From contig DAOUQF010000009.1 in NCBI GenBank assembly GCA_030625815.1, forward strand, positions 49,010-113,009: DNA of 64,000 nucleotides, in the 5' to 3' direction. This DNA is from Eubacteriales bacterium (GTDB taxonomy: Bacteria; Bacillota; Clostridia; Tissierellales; GPF-1). Shown one piece after another: positions 40,342 through 49,240 of this stretch. The notes beneath the pieces are model-generated. The model did not search any database. It saw nothing but the letters and a program-made list of their open reading frames with translations, and was not told the DNA's origin. Both the position numbers and the translations under genes were made by a program. Position 1 is the stretch's first letter, and every line of letters begins with the position of its first letter.

Positions 40342-41469
40342 ATGAATAAAGGAACCAGTCCTGAGGTAATGAAACTGAATAACAAAAAGACGATTCTTGA
40401 GATTATCTATTCCGAGAAGAATGTTTATCGCGCGCAGATTGCCGAGAGAACGCGGCTTTCCAATCAGACCATCACCAATCTGGTGAAGGAGTTGAAAGAA
40501 GAAGGGTTTATCAAGGAAATCATCATGGAGACCAAGGGAAAGGGACGAAATCCCATTGCCCTCTCCATCGCCTTGGATGAACTATGCGCAATCGGCGTCG
40601 AAATTTCGGTGCGCGGCGTGACGGTGGGGTGCTTTGGCGCGAATGGTGAGATCATTCGACGAGACGAGCAGCCGCCAACGGACGTGATCCTGCCCAACAT
40701 CAAGGAAATGCTGGAAACAGCCGTGGAAGCGGCGGGCAAGAAAACTGTTCTGGGAATCGCCATCAGTGTGGAAGGTGTCATTAATGAAAGCAAGGGACTG
40801 GTTGTCAAATCAGGTTTGGGTCTGGATGGTGTAAATCTGAAAGAAGAATTGCAGTATCTGGGGATTAAAACCTATATACGAAACGATGTGAATCTCTTGG
40901 CGGAAACGAGCGATCGTCAAGAGGAAAATTATATGATGATCCGATTTGATCGAGGGATTGGCGCCGCGCTGTTTGTAAACGGCGCAATCCTCCGCTCGGA
41001 TCACAATATGGCTGGAGAATTCGGTCATGCCATTGTGTATTCCAATCCATCTCCGCGGCCATGCAAATGCGGGAAGGCGGGTTGTTTGACGACGGAAGCC
41101 TCCATGTCAGCCATCGAGGATCACTTCAAGATGAGTGTTCCCGAAGTAGCGGCGGCTTATCACGCGGAAGATCCTGAAATTTATCCGAGGGTGGAACGCT
41201 TGAGCCGATATATTGCAGAACCCTTGGCAAATTTGATTACGATTATGGATCTGGAAAAGGTGCTGGTGACAGGCAGTCTGATGGAATTGATGGGAGAAAC
41301 ATTTTTACAGAGCATTCACCGCGCCGTTGAGGAGCGCTTGAGCGTTTGGAATTCCTATCAGGGAATTGAGGTTTTGGAAGCCTATGACATCGCGGATCGA
41401 AGCGCGAAATTTGTTGTAGAGAAGTATTTTTTACACGGGAGAAACGGAGGCGCAATCTCCAAAAAGTAG
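40342..41469 (+). CDS. ROK-family transcriptional repressor
   Basis: The 375-residue protein has an N-terminal winged helix-turn-helix (VYRAQIAERTRLSNQTITNL). The ROK fold follows with LGIAISVEGVINESKGLVVK, an EFGHAIVY active-site-like segment, and the zinc cluster CKCGKAGCLTTEAS. Such proteins of the NagC/XylR type release DNA on binding a sugar. The perfect operator upstream of the operon is the expected site, giving autoregulation. It directly follows the binding-protein gene (spacer of 9 bases). Confidence 0.92.
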   Translation: MNKGTSPEVMKLNNKKTILEIIYSEKNVYRAQIAERTRLSNQTITNLVKELKEEGFIKEIIMETKGKGRNPIALSIALDELCAIGVEISVRGVTVGCFGANGEIIRRDEQPPTDVILPNIKEMLETAVEAAGKKTVLGIAISVEGVINESKGLVVKSGLGLDGVNLKEELQYLGIKTYIRNDVNLLAETSDRQEENYMMIRFDRGIGAALFVNGAILRSDHNMAGEFGHAIVYSNPSPRPCKCGKAGCLTTEASMSAIEDHFKMSVPEVAAAYHAEDPEIYPRVERLSRYIAEPLANLITIMDLEKVLVTGSLMELMGETFLQSIHRAVEERLSVWNSYQGIEVLEAYDIADRSAKFVVEKYFLHGRNGGAISKK

Positions 41470-41488
41470 AACAGGAAATGAGGGACGA

Positions 41489-43741
41489 ATGATGAAAATC
41501 GCAACTGAAGCCTTTCACTTCGGCAGTATACAAAGAAAGACCTATCGGCGATACGTCAAACGGTACCTCTATCGTTATCGAGGCGTAAGCGCCGATTTGG
41601 TGAACGGCAATGAATTTATTGTCGATGAACTGATGGAAGAATTGCACGCCCACGGGGCGGTTTCCAAATCTGATTTGGAAAGATATAATCACGCATTGGC
41701 AGAAATGTTGCATGCGCTTCCTCAGATGGAGGAAGAAACTGACGAAGAAATTTATCGCGAGGTATTGCGGATTCGCGAGACATATCGAACAGCGGTGGTA
41801 GACCGCTATTTACAAAGCAAGAAAGAAGCGTTGAATAGTACGAATTGGCAGCCGATCCAAGGCATCGATCAATCCCAGGTGTTTTGGCAGGCAGCGAAGG
41901 AAACGAAATTTGCCACATTGATGTTGATGGATGCGGAGATGTTGCAGCCGTGTTTGGATACCTATTCGCAGCTTACGGAAATGGGAATACGAGCAAGGAT
42001 TTTGATTCAAAAGCAGGGATCGCTCGATACACGTGCAACGGAGGAAGACTCCTTACGCGGCTTGATTGAATCGGATGATCTGATTATGATGGACGGAGAG
42101 CACTTTGGCTTTCCACTTCATCAGATCGAGCTTCGATCCACCGATGAGCTGGTGGTTGGTTTTGGAGAATGGTTTGTGGGGGTGTTTCGGAAGCTTTCCG
42201 TGAACGCCTACCTGGTCTGTCGGTCGCAAGAGATTTTGACCCGTGCGGTGACCAACTCCATTGACAAAGAAGAAATGCATTGGATCTATGTGCCGGCGGG
42301 ATTTGATTTGATTGAATCGATTCCGGTGGTTGAACGAGCAGTGGTGAACTATCGTGTTCTGTCTTGGATTTCTGCTGAAAACGGGCTTGATATTTATCGC
42401 ATTCCGGTCCTGGAATTGATGAATCGATTTTCATCCTATTTTCTTCACAGCAGTTCCGATCTGAACTGCAGCCTGCCGTTTCAAGTGGATCCGGTAGAAT
42501 CTGAGGAAGATTTCCTGGGAAATAAGACCAAGAGTGTTTTTGATTGGGTTCATGGGCAAATGCCGGATGTAGAGATGGGCGCAAGAACGATTCCGAATCG
42601 CAATGGGGATCCGATGAAGGTGACCTTTGCCAAACTTGCGCGGTTGCAGGATCATAAAACCCAGGTGGTTTCCACGGAAAAAGCGCAAGAGATACGATCA
42701 TTCTTTCGCGAGTCGGAAATCGATCACGGCTTGGCCATGAACTTCCTGTTCTTTGCGACGGACAAGAGTATCGCGACCTATAATCAGATGAGAAAAGATC
42801 GCCCCCTTGAGCAGGTGGATCGCTCGGGGTGGCATATCGACTATCGAAAAAATGAGGCGGGAGAGACCTTTCCCTTGTATGCGAAGGCAGCCGTGGGTGC
42901 TGACGAAGCTGGGGAGCTTCATTTTTTCCGCAAGCGGTTGGGCGCCGGTGTTATCTGGCTGAATGATCAGCGGATTGAATGGCGGGAAGATCAGGTAGAT
43001 CCAATTGAACCGAGAGATTTTTGCATCTTTACCCCCTATAGTGTGAAAATGGATACGGAAGAGTACTTATCGACGCGAGAGGTAGTCGGCGAGGGACGTG
43101 TAAATCTGGTTATCGTGGATGATCGCATTGTTTCGATTCGAAAGGGCGGTGTGATTCTGCCGAATATCGGCGTTGTTTTATCCCTGGAAGAAAGAAACTG
43201 GAGACAGAGGTTTCCTCATGGGATCTTTGACGAGCAAGGGTATGGGTGCGCGGACGCGTTTCACTTCACCCTGTCATTGGAGCGGGCGGCGGCTTATCGC
43301 TGGGTTTATGGCGGAGCGATGTTCCTGATCCATCAGGGGGAGGCCTTTGATACGGAAGAGAAATTGATGGCGGAATTCAGAAAAGAAGGCTGGCTGTCGG
43401 ATCTTTCCAAACAAACGCAGGATTCTGAAACCTTTCGGCTTGAGAAGCATCCGCGTTCCATGATGGGACGAACCCGATCGGGAGAATTCTTTATGGTGGT
43501 ATGCTCCGGGCGCAGCAAGCACAGCGTAGGGGCTGACTACTTGGATTTGATTCAGATTGCCAAGACCCTGTTTGACGACGTGGAGATGCTGGTGAATGTG
43601 GATGGAGGCGCTTCTTCCTTTATGGGGCTGATCCATCGGGGAGAGGTGCTGGAATTGAGCGATGTGACCTTTACCAATGATTCCTCCGCGGGAACCTTGC
43701 GTCCATTGAATTCGATTTTTACCATCACATATACAAAATAG
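41489..43741 (+). CDS. Phosphodiester glycosidase-domain protein (NAGPA-like)
   Basis: The 750-residue protein has no signal peptide. Residues from about 510 to 750 match the NAGPA/DUF2233 fold: LNVDGG-type motif seen as VNVDGGASSFMGLIHRGEVL near residue 710, with RTRSGEFFMVVCSG and ending NDSSAGTLRPLNSIFTITYT. In animal NAGPA this domain removes GlcNAc from phosphodiesters. The first 500 residues are unrecognised; they may contain a second, helix-rich domain. Cytoplasmic location inside a sugar-uptake operon suggests it breaks an imported sugar phosphodiester. ATG 41489 (next ATG 41492) follows AGGGACG, weak for this genome. Confidence 0.8.
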   Translation: MMKIATEAFHFGSIQRKTYRRYVKRYLYRYRGVSADLVNGNEFIVDELMEELHAHGAVSKSDLERYNHALAEMLHALPQMEEETDEEIYREVLRIRETYRTAVVDRYLQSKKEALNSTNWQPIQGIDQSQVFWQAAKETKFATLMLMDAEMLQPCLDTYSQLTEMGIRARILIQKQGSLDTRATEEDSLRGLIESDDLIMMDGEHFGFPLHQIELRSTDELVVGFGEWFVGVFRKLSVNAYLVCRSQEILTRAVTNSIDKEEMHWIYVPAGFDLIESIPVVERAVVNYRVLSWISAENGLDIYRIPVLELMNRFSSYFLHSSSDLNCSLPFQVDPVESEEDFLGNKTKSVFDWVHGQMPDVEMGARTIPNRNGDPMKVTFAKLARLQDHKTQVVSTEKAQEIRSFFRESEIDHGLAMNFLFFATDKSIATYNQMRKDRPLEQVDRSGWHIDYRKNEAGETFPLYAKAAVGADEAGELHFFRKRLGAGVIWLNDQRIEWREDQVDPIEPRDFCIFTPYSVKMDTEEYLSTREVVGEGRVNLVIVDDRIVSIRKGGVILPNIGVVLSLEERNWRQRFPHGIFDEQGYGCADAFHFTLSLERAAAYRWVYGGAMFLIHQGEAFDTEEKLMAEFRKEGWLSDLSKQTQDSETFRLEKHPRSMMGRTRSGEFFMVVCSGRSKHSVGADYLDLIQIAKTLFDDVEMLVNVDGGASSFMGLIHRGEVLELSDVTFTNDSSAGTLRPLNSIFTITYTK

Positions 43742-43743
43742 GA

Positions 43744-43771
43744 CGAGGGAAAGGAGAAATCCTTTCCCTCG
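43744..43771 (+). other. Perfect 12-bp intercistronic hairpin with a GAAA loop, no T run
   Basis: CGAGGGAAAGGA pairs completely with TCCTTTCCCTCG around GAAA. It lies just after the glycosidase stop and has no T tract, so it is more likely an mRNA-stabilising or processing element than a terminator. Confidence 0.7.
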
Positions 43772-43795
43772 AATACAAAATAGAAGAGGTGTACA

Positions 43796-44545
43796 ATGAG
43801 TAGCACGAAAGCGATTGTATTGGCTGCCGGAAAGGGAAGCAGACTGCATTCGGAAGAACAAGTATTGCCAAAGGTATTACGGGAGGCAAACGGGAAGGCT
43901 TTGCTGGATTATGTCCTGCAGGCGACCGAGTTTATTCCGCGGGAAGATACCGTTTTGGTGGTTGGATATAAGAATGAGATGGTGTGCAATCATGTTCAGG
44001 GCGCGTATCGGTTTGTGGAGCAAACCCAGCAATTGGGGACGGGACACGCGGTTAAAATGACGGAATCGGAACTTAAGGGTTTTCAGGGTTCGATTTTGGT
44101 TGTCTACGGAGACATGCCGGTATTCTCTTCGGAAACCTATCAAGTCTTGATCCGGATTCATCAAGATACGAAGGCGGCGGCTACTTTGTTGACGGCCATC
44201 TTGCAGGATCCGCCGGATTACGGTCGCGTCTTGCGGGACTGTGACAATGAAATTGTTGATATTCGCGAGGTGCGGGATTGTACGGAAGAAGAGCTACTGA
44301 TTCGAGAACTGAATTCCGGTGTGTATGTATTTGATGCGCAGAAGCTGTTTGCTGTCTTGCATGAATTGAAAAATGACAATGTGCAAGGAGAATTCTATTT
44401 GACGGATGTGCCAAAGCTTTTGCTGGCGCGGGGAGAAAAAATAGCATCCTATACCCTGGTCGAAAGCGATGAAGTATATGGTGTGAATACCTTGGAGGAA
44501 CTCCACTTTGTGGAAGGCTTGTTGCGGAAAAGAGGGATCAAATGA
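43796..44545 (+). CDS. Sugar-1-phosphate nucleotidyltransferase (GlmU N-terminal-like)
   Basis: The 249-residue enzyme begins KAIVLAAGKGSRLHSEEQVL with K at PKVLREANGK, the nucleotide-binding signature of the GlmU/GalU class. QQLGTGHAV, VYGDMPVFS and ELNSGVYVFDAQKL with QGEFYLTDVPKLL are GlmU blocks. There is no left-handed beta-helix acetyltransferase domain, so it is only the uridylyltransferase half. It would make UDP-GlcNAc or a similar UDP-sugar from the sugar 1-phosphate. The stop overlaps the next start by 4 bases. Confidence 0.9.
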   Translation: MSSTKAIVLAAGKGSRLHSEEQVLPKVLREANGKALLDYVLQATEFIPREDTVLVVGYKNEMVCNHVQGAYRFVEQTQQLGTGHAVKMTESELKGFQGSILVVYGDMPVFSSETYQVLIRIHQDTKAAATLLTAILQDPPDYGRVLRDCDNEIVDIREVRDCTEEELLIRELNSGVYVFDAQKLFAVLHELKNDNVQGEFYLTDVPKLLLARGEKIASYTLVESDEVYGVNTLEELHFVEGLLRKRGIK

Positions 44546-45960
44546 TTAAGTTTGGAACGGGTGGCTGGAGAGCCATTGTAGGAGATGAATTTATTCGCAC
44601 TAATATTGTGAAGGCGGCGCAAGGGCTGTCGGATATGATGAAGGAAGAGGGGGTCGCTGAGCGCGGGATCGTGATTGGATACGACAAGCGATTCCTGTCG
44701 GACAAATCTAGCGTTTGGATGGCAGAGGTCTTTGCCGCCAACGGAATTTCAGTGAATTATATCGACAAGGTCGCGCCAACGCCTTTGATTATGTATACGG
44801 TAAAAACCTTCGGATGCAATTATGGCATCGCCATCACAGCCAGCCATAATCCTGCGGATTACAATGGAATCAAGGTGTTTACCAAGGGCGGAAAAGACGC
44901 CGATTTGCCGATTACAGAAAAGCTGGAAGGATATATTCAAGAATTGAAGGATGCGGACATCAAGCGATTGTCCTTCGAGGAGGGCAAGGAAAGAGGCGTC
45001 ATTCGCATTGTAAATCCTTTCAATGACTATATCGACACCATTATTTCCATGATTGATGTGGAAAGTATTCGAAATCGCGAATTGAGGGTTCTGGTGGATC
45101 CGATGTACGGGGTGTCGAAAGCAGCCCTGCAGACCGTGTTGACGACGGCGCGCTGCGAGGTGGATGTGATCAATGACAAGCATGATACCAGCTTTGGCGG
45201 ACGGATGCCGTCTCCGACGAAGGAGACCCTGAACAAGCTCAGCAATATGGTCTACGAAAGCCATTACGACTTGGGGATCGGCACCGACGGTGACGCCGAT
45301 CGATTGGGCATTATCGATGAGCGAGGCACCTATGTAACCCCCAATCAGGTAATGTGCCTGTTATACTATTATCTTTTGCGGTATAAGAAATGGGAGGGGC
45401 CTGTGGTCAGAAATCTGGCGACGACCCATCAATTGGACCGGATCGCCGCGGCCTACGGGCAGGAATCCTTCGAGGTGCCGGTTGGATTTAAATATATCAG
45501 CCAAAAGATGCAGGAGACCGGTGCAATTATCGGGGGAGAAAGCAGCGGCGGTTTGACCATTAAGGGTCATATCAAAGGGAAAGACGGGATCTTTGCCGCG
45601 GCGCTTTTGGTGGAAATGATCAGTGTAACCGGACTGAAAATCAATGAGATGCTGGCTGCCATGGAAGAGGAGTTTGGCTCCTTTGAGATGGTTGAGCGGA
45701 ATTTGGGATTGAAGGAAGAGAAAAAGGAAGAATTGGTTCAACGGATCTTTGAAGTGAGGGAGATGCCTGAATTTCCTTGGGCAGTTGATCGCGTGAGCGA
45801 CTTGGATGGATTGAAGATATATTTTGAAAACGGGGGATGGGTTGTTGCACGTTTTTCCGGTACGGAACCCTTGCTTCGCATCTTTTCTGAGATGGAAACA
45901 ACGGAAATGGCGGATCAAGCGGCTGAAGTCTTTATGGCACACTTTGGAATTGAGGTATAG
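44542..45960 (+). CDS. Phosphohexomutase (phosphoglucomutase/phosphomannomutase family)
   Basis: The 472-residue enzyme moves phosphate between C6 and C1 of a hexose. The phosphoserine loop is ITASHNPADYNGIKVF near residue 102. The magnesium loop is GTDGDADRLGI near residue 250, and the sugar-binding loop is GGESSGGLTIKG near 345. C-terminal RFSGTEPLLRIFSE binds phosphate. It lies between a UTP-dependent nucleotidyltransferase and an epimerase, forming a short route from hexose 6-phosphate to UDP-hexose. Whether the substrate is glucose or N-acetylglucosamine is open. Confidence 0.92.
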   Translation: MIKFGTGGWRAIVGDEFIRTNIVKAAQGLSDMMKEEGVAERGIVIGYDKRFLSDKSSVWMAEVFAANGISVNYIDKVAPTPLIMYTVKTFGCNYGIAITASHNPADYNGIKVFTKGGKDADLPITEKLEGYIQELKDADIKRLSFEEGKERGVIRIVNPFNDYIDTIISMIDVESIRNRELRVLVDPMYGVSKAALQTVLTTARCEVDVINDKHDTSFGGRMPSPTKETLNKLSNMVYESHYDLGIGTDGDADRLGIIDERGTYVTPNQVMCLLYYYLLRYKKWEGPVVRNLATTHQLDRIAAAYGQESFEVPVGFKYISQKMQETGAIIGGESSGGLTIKGHIKGKDGIFAAALLVEMISVTGLKINEMLAAMEEEFGSFEMVERNLGLKEEKKEELVQRIFEVREMPEFPWAVDRVSDLDGLKIYFENGGWVVARFSGTEPLLRIFSEMETTEMADQAAEVFMAHFGIEV

Positions 45961-45962
45961 AA

Positions 45963-46880
45963 ATGAAAATCTTGGTAACGGGCGGTTGCGGATTTATCGG
46001 ATCTCATATCGTCGATCAATTAATTGATGAAAACCATCAGGTGTTGGTGGTGGACAATTTATCGACAGGGAGCCGGGAGCATTTGAACAGTCGAGCGAAG
46101 CTCGTGATGCAGGATATTACCGAAGCTGGATTACTGCCGATCTTTCAGCATTTTCAGCCGGAGGTGGTGATCCATGAAGCGGCGCAAATCGATGTCAAAA
46201 TCTCGGTGGAAGAGCCGGATTTTGATGCCTATGTCAATGTTGTGGGAACGGTCAAGGTTTTGGAATGCTGTCGGAAAACCGGGGTGAGAAAGGTTATTTA
46301 CGCTTCCTCGGCCGCGATCTACGGGGACCCCCTTCGCTTGCCGGTTGATGAGGAGCATCCGAAAAACGCCCTGTCTTTTTACGGGATTTCAAAGCGGATT
46401 CCGGAAGACTATATCAAGGTTTACCATGACTTATGCGGTTTGGATTACACCATTTTACGCTATGCCAATGTCTATGGAGAGCGTCAAAACGCCCATGGAG
46501 AAGGGGGCGTGGTAGCAATTTTCTCCAAGCGATTGCAGAACGGCGCGCCGATCCGAATCTTTGGCGATGGCGAACAGATCCGCGATTTCGTGTATGTGCG
46601 AGATATTGCCAAGGCGAATATTCTGGCGATTGCGGCGGGGGACGGCGAGACAATGAATGTCGCCCGTGAGGAAGCAACCGCTGTCAATCAGCTCTTGTCA
46701 GCCATGGAGGAAGCCTTCGGTAAAAAAGCCCAGGCGGTGTATCGAGAACCCGCAAGGGATTGCGATATTGTCCACAGTTATCTGGATCATCAGCGGATGA
46801 GAGAAGTCTTCGGATGGACGCCGGAATTTTCCTTGCAGGAGGGACTTCGTTCGATGGCCGAAAGTCTTGAATCAAAATAA
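45963..46880 (+). CDS. UDP-sugar 4-epimerase (GalE-like)
   Basis: The 305-residue NAD-dependent extended SDR enzyme starts with KILVTGGCGFIGSHIVDQLI. The nucleotide-binding acidic residue follows in VVDNLSTGSREHLNS. The catalytic serine region is VIYASSAAIYGDP and the YxxxK pair is in SFYGISKRIPEDY near residue 143. Product is probably UDP-Gal/UDP-GalNAc from UDP-Glc/UDP-GlcNAc, or the reverse. It is last in the operon and ends before a strong terminator. Confidence 0.9.
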   Translation: MKILVTGGCGFIGSHIVDQLIDENHQVLVVDNLSTGSREHLNSRAKLVMQDITEAGLLPIFQHFQPEVVIHEAAQIDVKISVEEPDFDAYVNVVGTVKVLECCRKTGVRKVIYASSAAIYGDPLRLPVDEEHPKNALSFYGISKRIPEDYIKVYHDLCGLDYTILRYANVYGERQNAHGEGGVVAIFSKRLQNGAPIRIFGDGEQIRDFVYVRDIAKANILAIAAGDGETMNVAREEATAVNQLLSAMEEAFGKKAQAVYREPARDCDIVHSYLDHQRMREVFGWTPEFSLQEGLRSMAESLESK

Positions 46881-46892
46881 TTTTAGCCAATA

Positions 46893-46924
46893 AAAAATCC
46901 CAGCGCAGGCTTGGGATTTTTTCG
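46893..46924. terminator. Terminator between the sugar operon and the minus-strand lipoprotein
   Basis: AAATCCCA pairs with TTGGGATTT with a run of A on one side and T on the other, serving both strands. Confidence 0.8.
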
Positions 46925-46936
46925 TTAAGTTGATAT

Positions 46937-47743
46937 TCATTCAATAACGGGTTCAACGGTTGTGCGATGAGTGCGGAATTGAATGCGGTCCACTCGCTTG
47001 GGATGAATCATTTTTGTTTTTTTATTGATTGCTTCGCGCGGATAGACTGAAAGGGTATCCCCAATCTGTAAATTGGAATGGGAAAAATTTAAAACCGTAC
47101 TGGTTGAGAGTTGGATGGACAGGACTGTACCCTCTTCATTGGTGCCAGTGAGAATTAAATTGCCTGATTCTGATCGGCCCTTTTCGGTTATTGCGAGCAG
47201 AAAGCGCAGGGATTCATCATAGCATTGCACCATCATCTGATGGTCTCCCCAGTTCAGGTAATCGACCTTCATTTCCGCTCCCGGAATGAGATCTTGATTG
47301 TCATAGGTTTCGATCCAAATCAGTCCCTCGTTGGTTTGGACGGAAAAGTTGTTTTTGTTGACGGTTTCAATGATTCCATTAAGTTGATGGATCGTTTCGC
47401 CCATGGCCGATTCGCGTTCTGCGGTATCGGGCTTGATCATGGCAGTTAATGAATAAACGGAATCATCAAGGAGTAATTCATTTTCGATTCGGGTGACGCC
47501 AACAATCTCACCGAGATAAAAATCGGGTGCTTCCAGCGAGGCAAGAGGAAAAGCAGTCAACTTGCCATTGTACAGGATGTCAACGGTGCCCGGTCCAAAC
47601 TCGATTATTTCTCCGATTAATGCAAAGGGAGACTGAGGGCTGGGTTCGTCCGGGATTTCGATCATTGCCGCTTCGTTTGAGTTGCAGCCGAAAAGAGAAC
47701 CAGAGGCAAGAAATAGAATGGCGAGGAATGCGAGTTTCCTCAT
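46937..47743 (-). CDS. Lipoprotein of unknown function
   Basis: The 268-residue protein starts at ATG 47743, with AAGGAGG eight bases before it; the GTG at 47752 overlaps that site. The signal peptide RKLAFLAILFLASGSLFGC ends in a lipobox LFGC. The mature protein is beta-rich (DILYNGKLTAFPLASLEAPD, VTRIENELLLDDSVYSLTAM), with repeated five-strand units that resemble OB/SH3-like barrels. No known domain is recognised. It diverges from the GyrI-like gene. Confidence 0.75.
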   Translation of the reverse strand: MRKLAFLAILFLASGSLFGCNSNEAAMIEIPDEPSPQSPFALIGEIIEFGPGTVDILYNGKLTAFPLASLEAPDFYLGEIVGVTRIENELLLDDSVYSLTAMIKPDTAERESAMGETIHQLNGIIETVNKNNFSVQTNEGLIWIETYDNQDLIPGAEMKVDYLNWGDHQMMVQCYDESLRFLLAITEKGRSESGNLILTGTNEEGTVLSIQLSTSTVLNFSHSNLQIGDTLSVYPREAINKKTKMIHPKRVDRIQFRTHRTTVEPVIE

Positions 47744-47829
47744 GGCGTTCACCTCCTTACTTTCTTTTTACCCTGTTCTTGCAGATTTACCATATAATGA
47801 AGATAAGAAAACGGGGGATGGAGGATTCC

Positions 47830-48435
47830 ATGAGCAAACTCGATTACAAGAAAACACAAAAGGAATTGTATGCGCCGAGAAAGGGTACGATGAATCTGGT
47901 GGATGTGCCGGAGATGAAGATGCTCTGCATTGACGGGGAAGGCGATCCCAATACAGCCGAGGCTTTTGGCTTGGCAGTGGAAGCCTTGTTTTCCCTTTCC
48001 TATACGTTGAAATTCCAGTTCAAAGCCGAAGGATTTGACTATGTGGTGCTGCCTTTGGAAGGCGTATGGTATGTCGATGATATGAGTACGTTCAGCGCGG
48101 AGCGCAAAGGGGAATGGAAGTGGACATTGATGATTCGTCAACCGGATCAAACGCTGGAAGCGCAAGTGGAAGAGGCGCGGGAAGTTGTACGAAAGAAAAA
48201 GAATCCAGAAGTTCTGGATCAGGTGCGATTGGATACCTTTGCGGAAGGGAAATCCGCTCAGGTCTTGTACGTTGGCCCCTATTCGGAGGAAACAGAAACG
48301 ATTCGGGCGCTGCACGCCTTTATTGAGGAGCAGGGATACCAAAAGCGAGGAAAGCATCACGAGATATATTTGAGTGATATGCGACGCACGGCACCGGGAA
48401 AACTAAAGACGATTATTCGGCAGCCGATTGAGTGA
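47830..48435 (+). CDS. GyrI-like small-molecule-binding domain protein
   Basis: The 201-residue protein reads MSKLDYKKTQKELYAPRKGT and continues with VPEMKMLCIDGEGDPNTAEA, FGLAVEALFSLSYTLKFQFK, VLPLEGVWYVDD and KGEWKWTLMIRQPD. This is the GyrI-like/SHS2 (DUF-type "GyrI-like domain-containing protein") fold common in Firmicutes, which binds small organic ligands. The regulatory partner, if any, is not adjacent. The start at 47830 has GGAGG just upstream; the upstream open frame is a shadow of the lipoprotein's 5' end. Confidence 0.8.
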   Translation: MSKLDYKKTQKELYAPRKGTMNLVDVPEMKMLCIDGEGDPNTAEAFGLAVEALFSLSYTLKFQFKAEGFDYVVLPLEGVWYVDDMSTFSAERKGEWKWTLMIRQPDQTLEAQVEEAREVVRKKKNPEVLDQVRLDTFAEGKSAQVLYVGPYSEETETIRALHAFIEEQGYQKRGKHHEIYLSDMRRTAPGKLKTIIRQPIE

Positions 48436-48589
48436 AGAGAAGTTGGTTCGGGCCATTGCTTCGGAGCTTATGGATCAGGGGCATGACGTGCGCATTTTTT
48501 GGACGGAAGCCTTGCATATTCAGCCGTGTTGCGGCTGTTTCAGCTGTTGGGTAAAAACACCAGGGAAATGCATCTTTCAAGATGATTAG
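48428..48589 (+). pseudogene. Fragment of a flavodoxin-family NAD(P)H-dependent oxidoreductase
   Basis: A 53-codon frame from TTG 48428 overlaps the GyrI-like stop. LVRAIASELMDQGHDVRIFW, then QPCCGCFSCWVKTPGKCIFQDD, matches the helix, strand and C-x-x-C/TPGKC-x-x-DD segment of the family. The N-terminal FMN loop and everything after the DD are missing, and TAG follows at 48587. It is therefore a decayed internal fragment. Confidence 0.65.
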
Positions 48590-48629
48590 GTAAGCGGATG
48601 GAATAGTGAGAAGCGAGGAGGACTGGAAA

Positions 48630-49025
48630 ATGATGATGCATCATGTGTGCATTCAAACGAACTGCTACAAGGAATCGCTGGAGTTCTATACCAGGGTATT
48701 GGGCTTTCATTTGGTCAAGGAAACCCCGGAGTTTCACGGGCGCGCATATAACGCCTGGCTCGAAATGAATGGGTTTTACATCGAGTTGCAGACGGGAAAA
48801 GGCGAGGAGCCATTGGCTCCTTACGACAAAATGCGTGAAGGAATTATTCATCTGTGTTTTCTTGTGGAAGATGTGGTCTGGGAACATCAACGGATTTGTG
48901 ATTTGGGATACACGGATTTCAAGCTGAAAAATGGGAAGGCGATCTACCGGGTTGAGAATGGATTTCTCTTCAAGGTAAAGGCGCCGGAGGGAACGGAAAT
49001 CGAATTTCGAGATCAAGAGATTTAG
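48630..49025 (+). CDS. VOC/glyoxalase-family protein
   Basis: The 131-residue protein has HHVCIQTNCYKESLEFYTRV at the start and FLFKVKAPEGTEIEFRD at the end, with a VLGFHLVKETPEF middle. These are the paired beta-alpha-beta modules of the vicinal-oxygen-chelate superfamily. The metal residues (His near the start, Glu near the end) seem present. The exact reaction is unknown; lactoylglutathione lyase-like or dioxygenase-like roles are both possible. ATG 48630 follows GGAGGAC. It ends at a terminator. Confidence 0.85.
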   Translation: MMMHHVCIQTNCYKESLEFYTRVLGFHLVKETPEFHGRAYNAWLEMNGFYIELQTGKGEEPLAPYDKMREGIIHLCFLVEDVVWEHQRICDLGYTDFKLKNGKAIYRVENGFLFKVKAPEGTEIEFRDQEI

Positions 49026-49026
49026 G

Positions 49027-49050
49027 CGGGCAGAATTTGCCCGTTTTTTA
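49027..49050 (+). terminator. Terminator of the VOC gene
   Basis: CGGGCA/TGCCCG with a GAATT loop and T run. Confidence 0.8.
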
Positions 49051-49065
49051 TTTTCTGAAAATAAA

Positions 49066-49112
49066 TTGACAAGTTGGGCAGTTGTGGTATTATAAAAATG
49101 TAACCGGTTACA
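49066..49112 (+). promoter_or_regulatory. Promoter and operator of the LacI-GH13 operon
   Basis: TTGACA at 49066-49071 and TATTAT at 49088-49093 are 16 bases apart. The perfect palindrome TGTAACCGGTTACA at 49099-49112 covers the expected start, which fits repression by the LacI-family protein coded next. Confidence 0.75.
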
Positions 49113-49205
49113 TCATATAAATCAATGCGCGTTTCCGGTAATGATTGAAATATAGCGATTTGAATAATTTGATATTTCCAGAAAGCAATTATTTTTTCAC
49201 AATAA

Positions 49206-49219
49206 TGTAAACGGTTGCA
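49206..49219 (+). promoter_or_regulatory. Second LacI-type operator
   Basis: TGTAAACGGTTGCA is a near copy of the first operator, centred 107 bases downstream. Two sites suggest looping. Confidence 0.6.
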
Positions 49220-49240
49220 CTAGTTTGAAAGGAGCTTGTT

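Noticed and set aside
47527..47829. Long N-terminal extension of the GyrI-like protein
   Set aside because: The extension overlaps the divergent lipoprotein gene and lacks a ribosome binding site. The ATG at 47830 is well placed.
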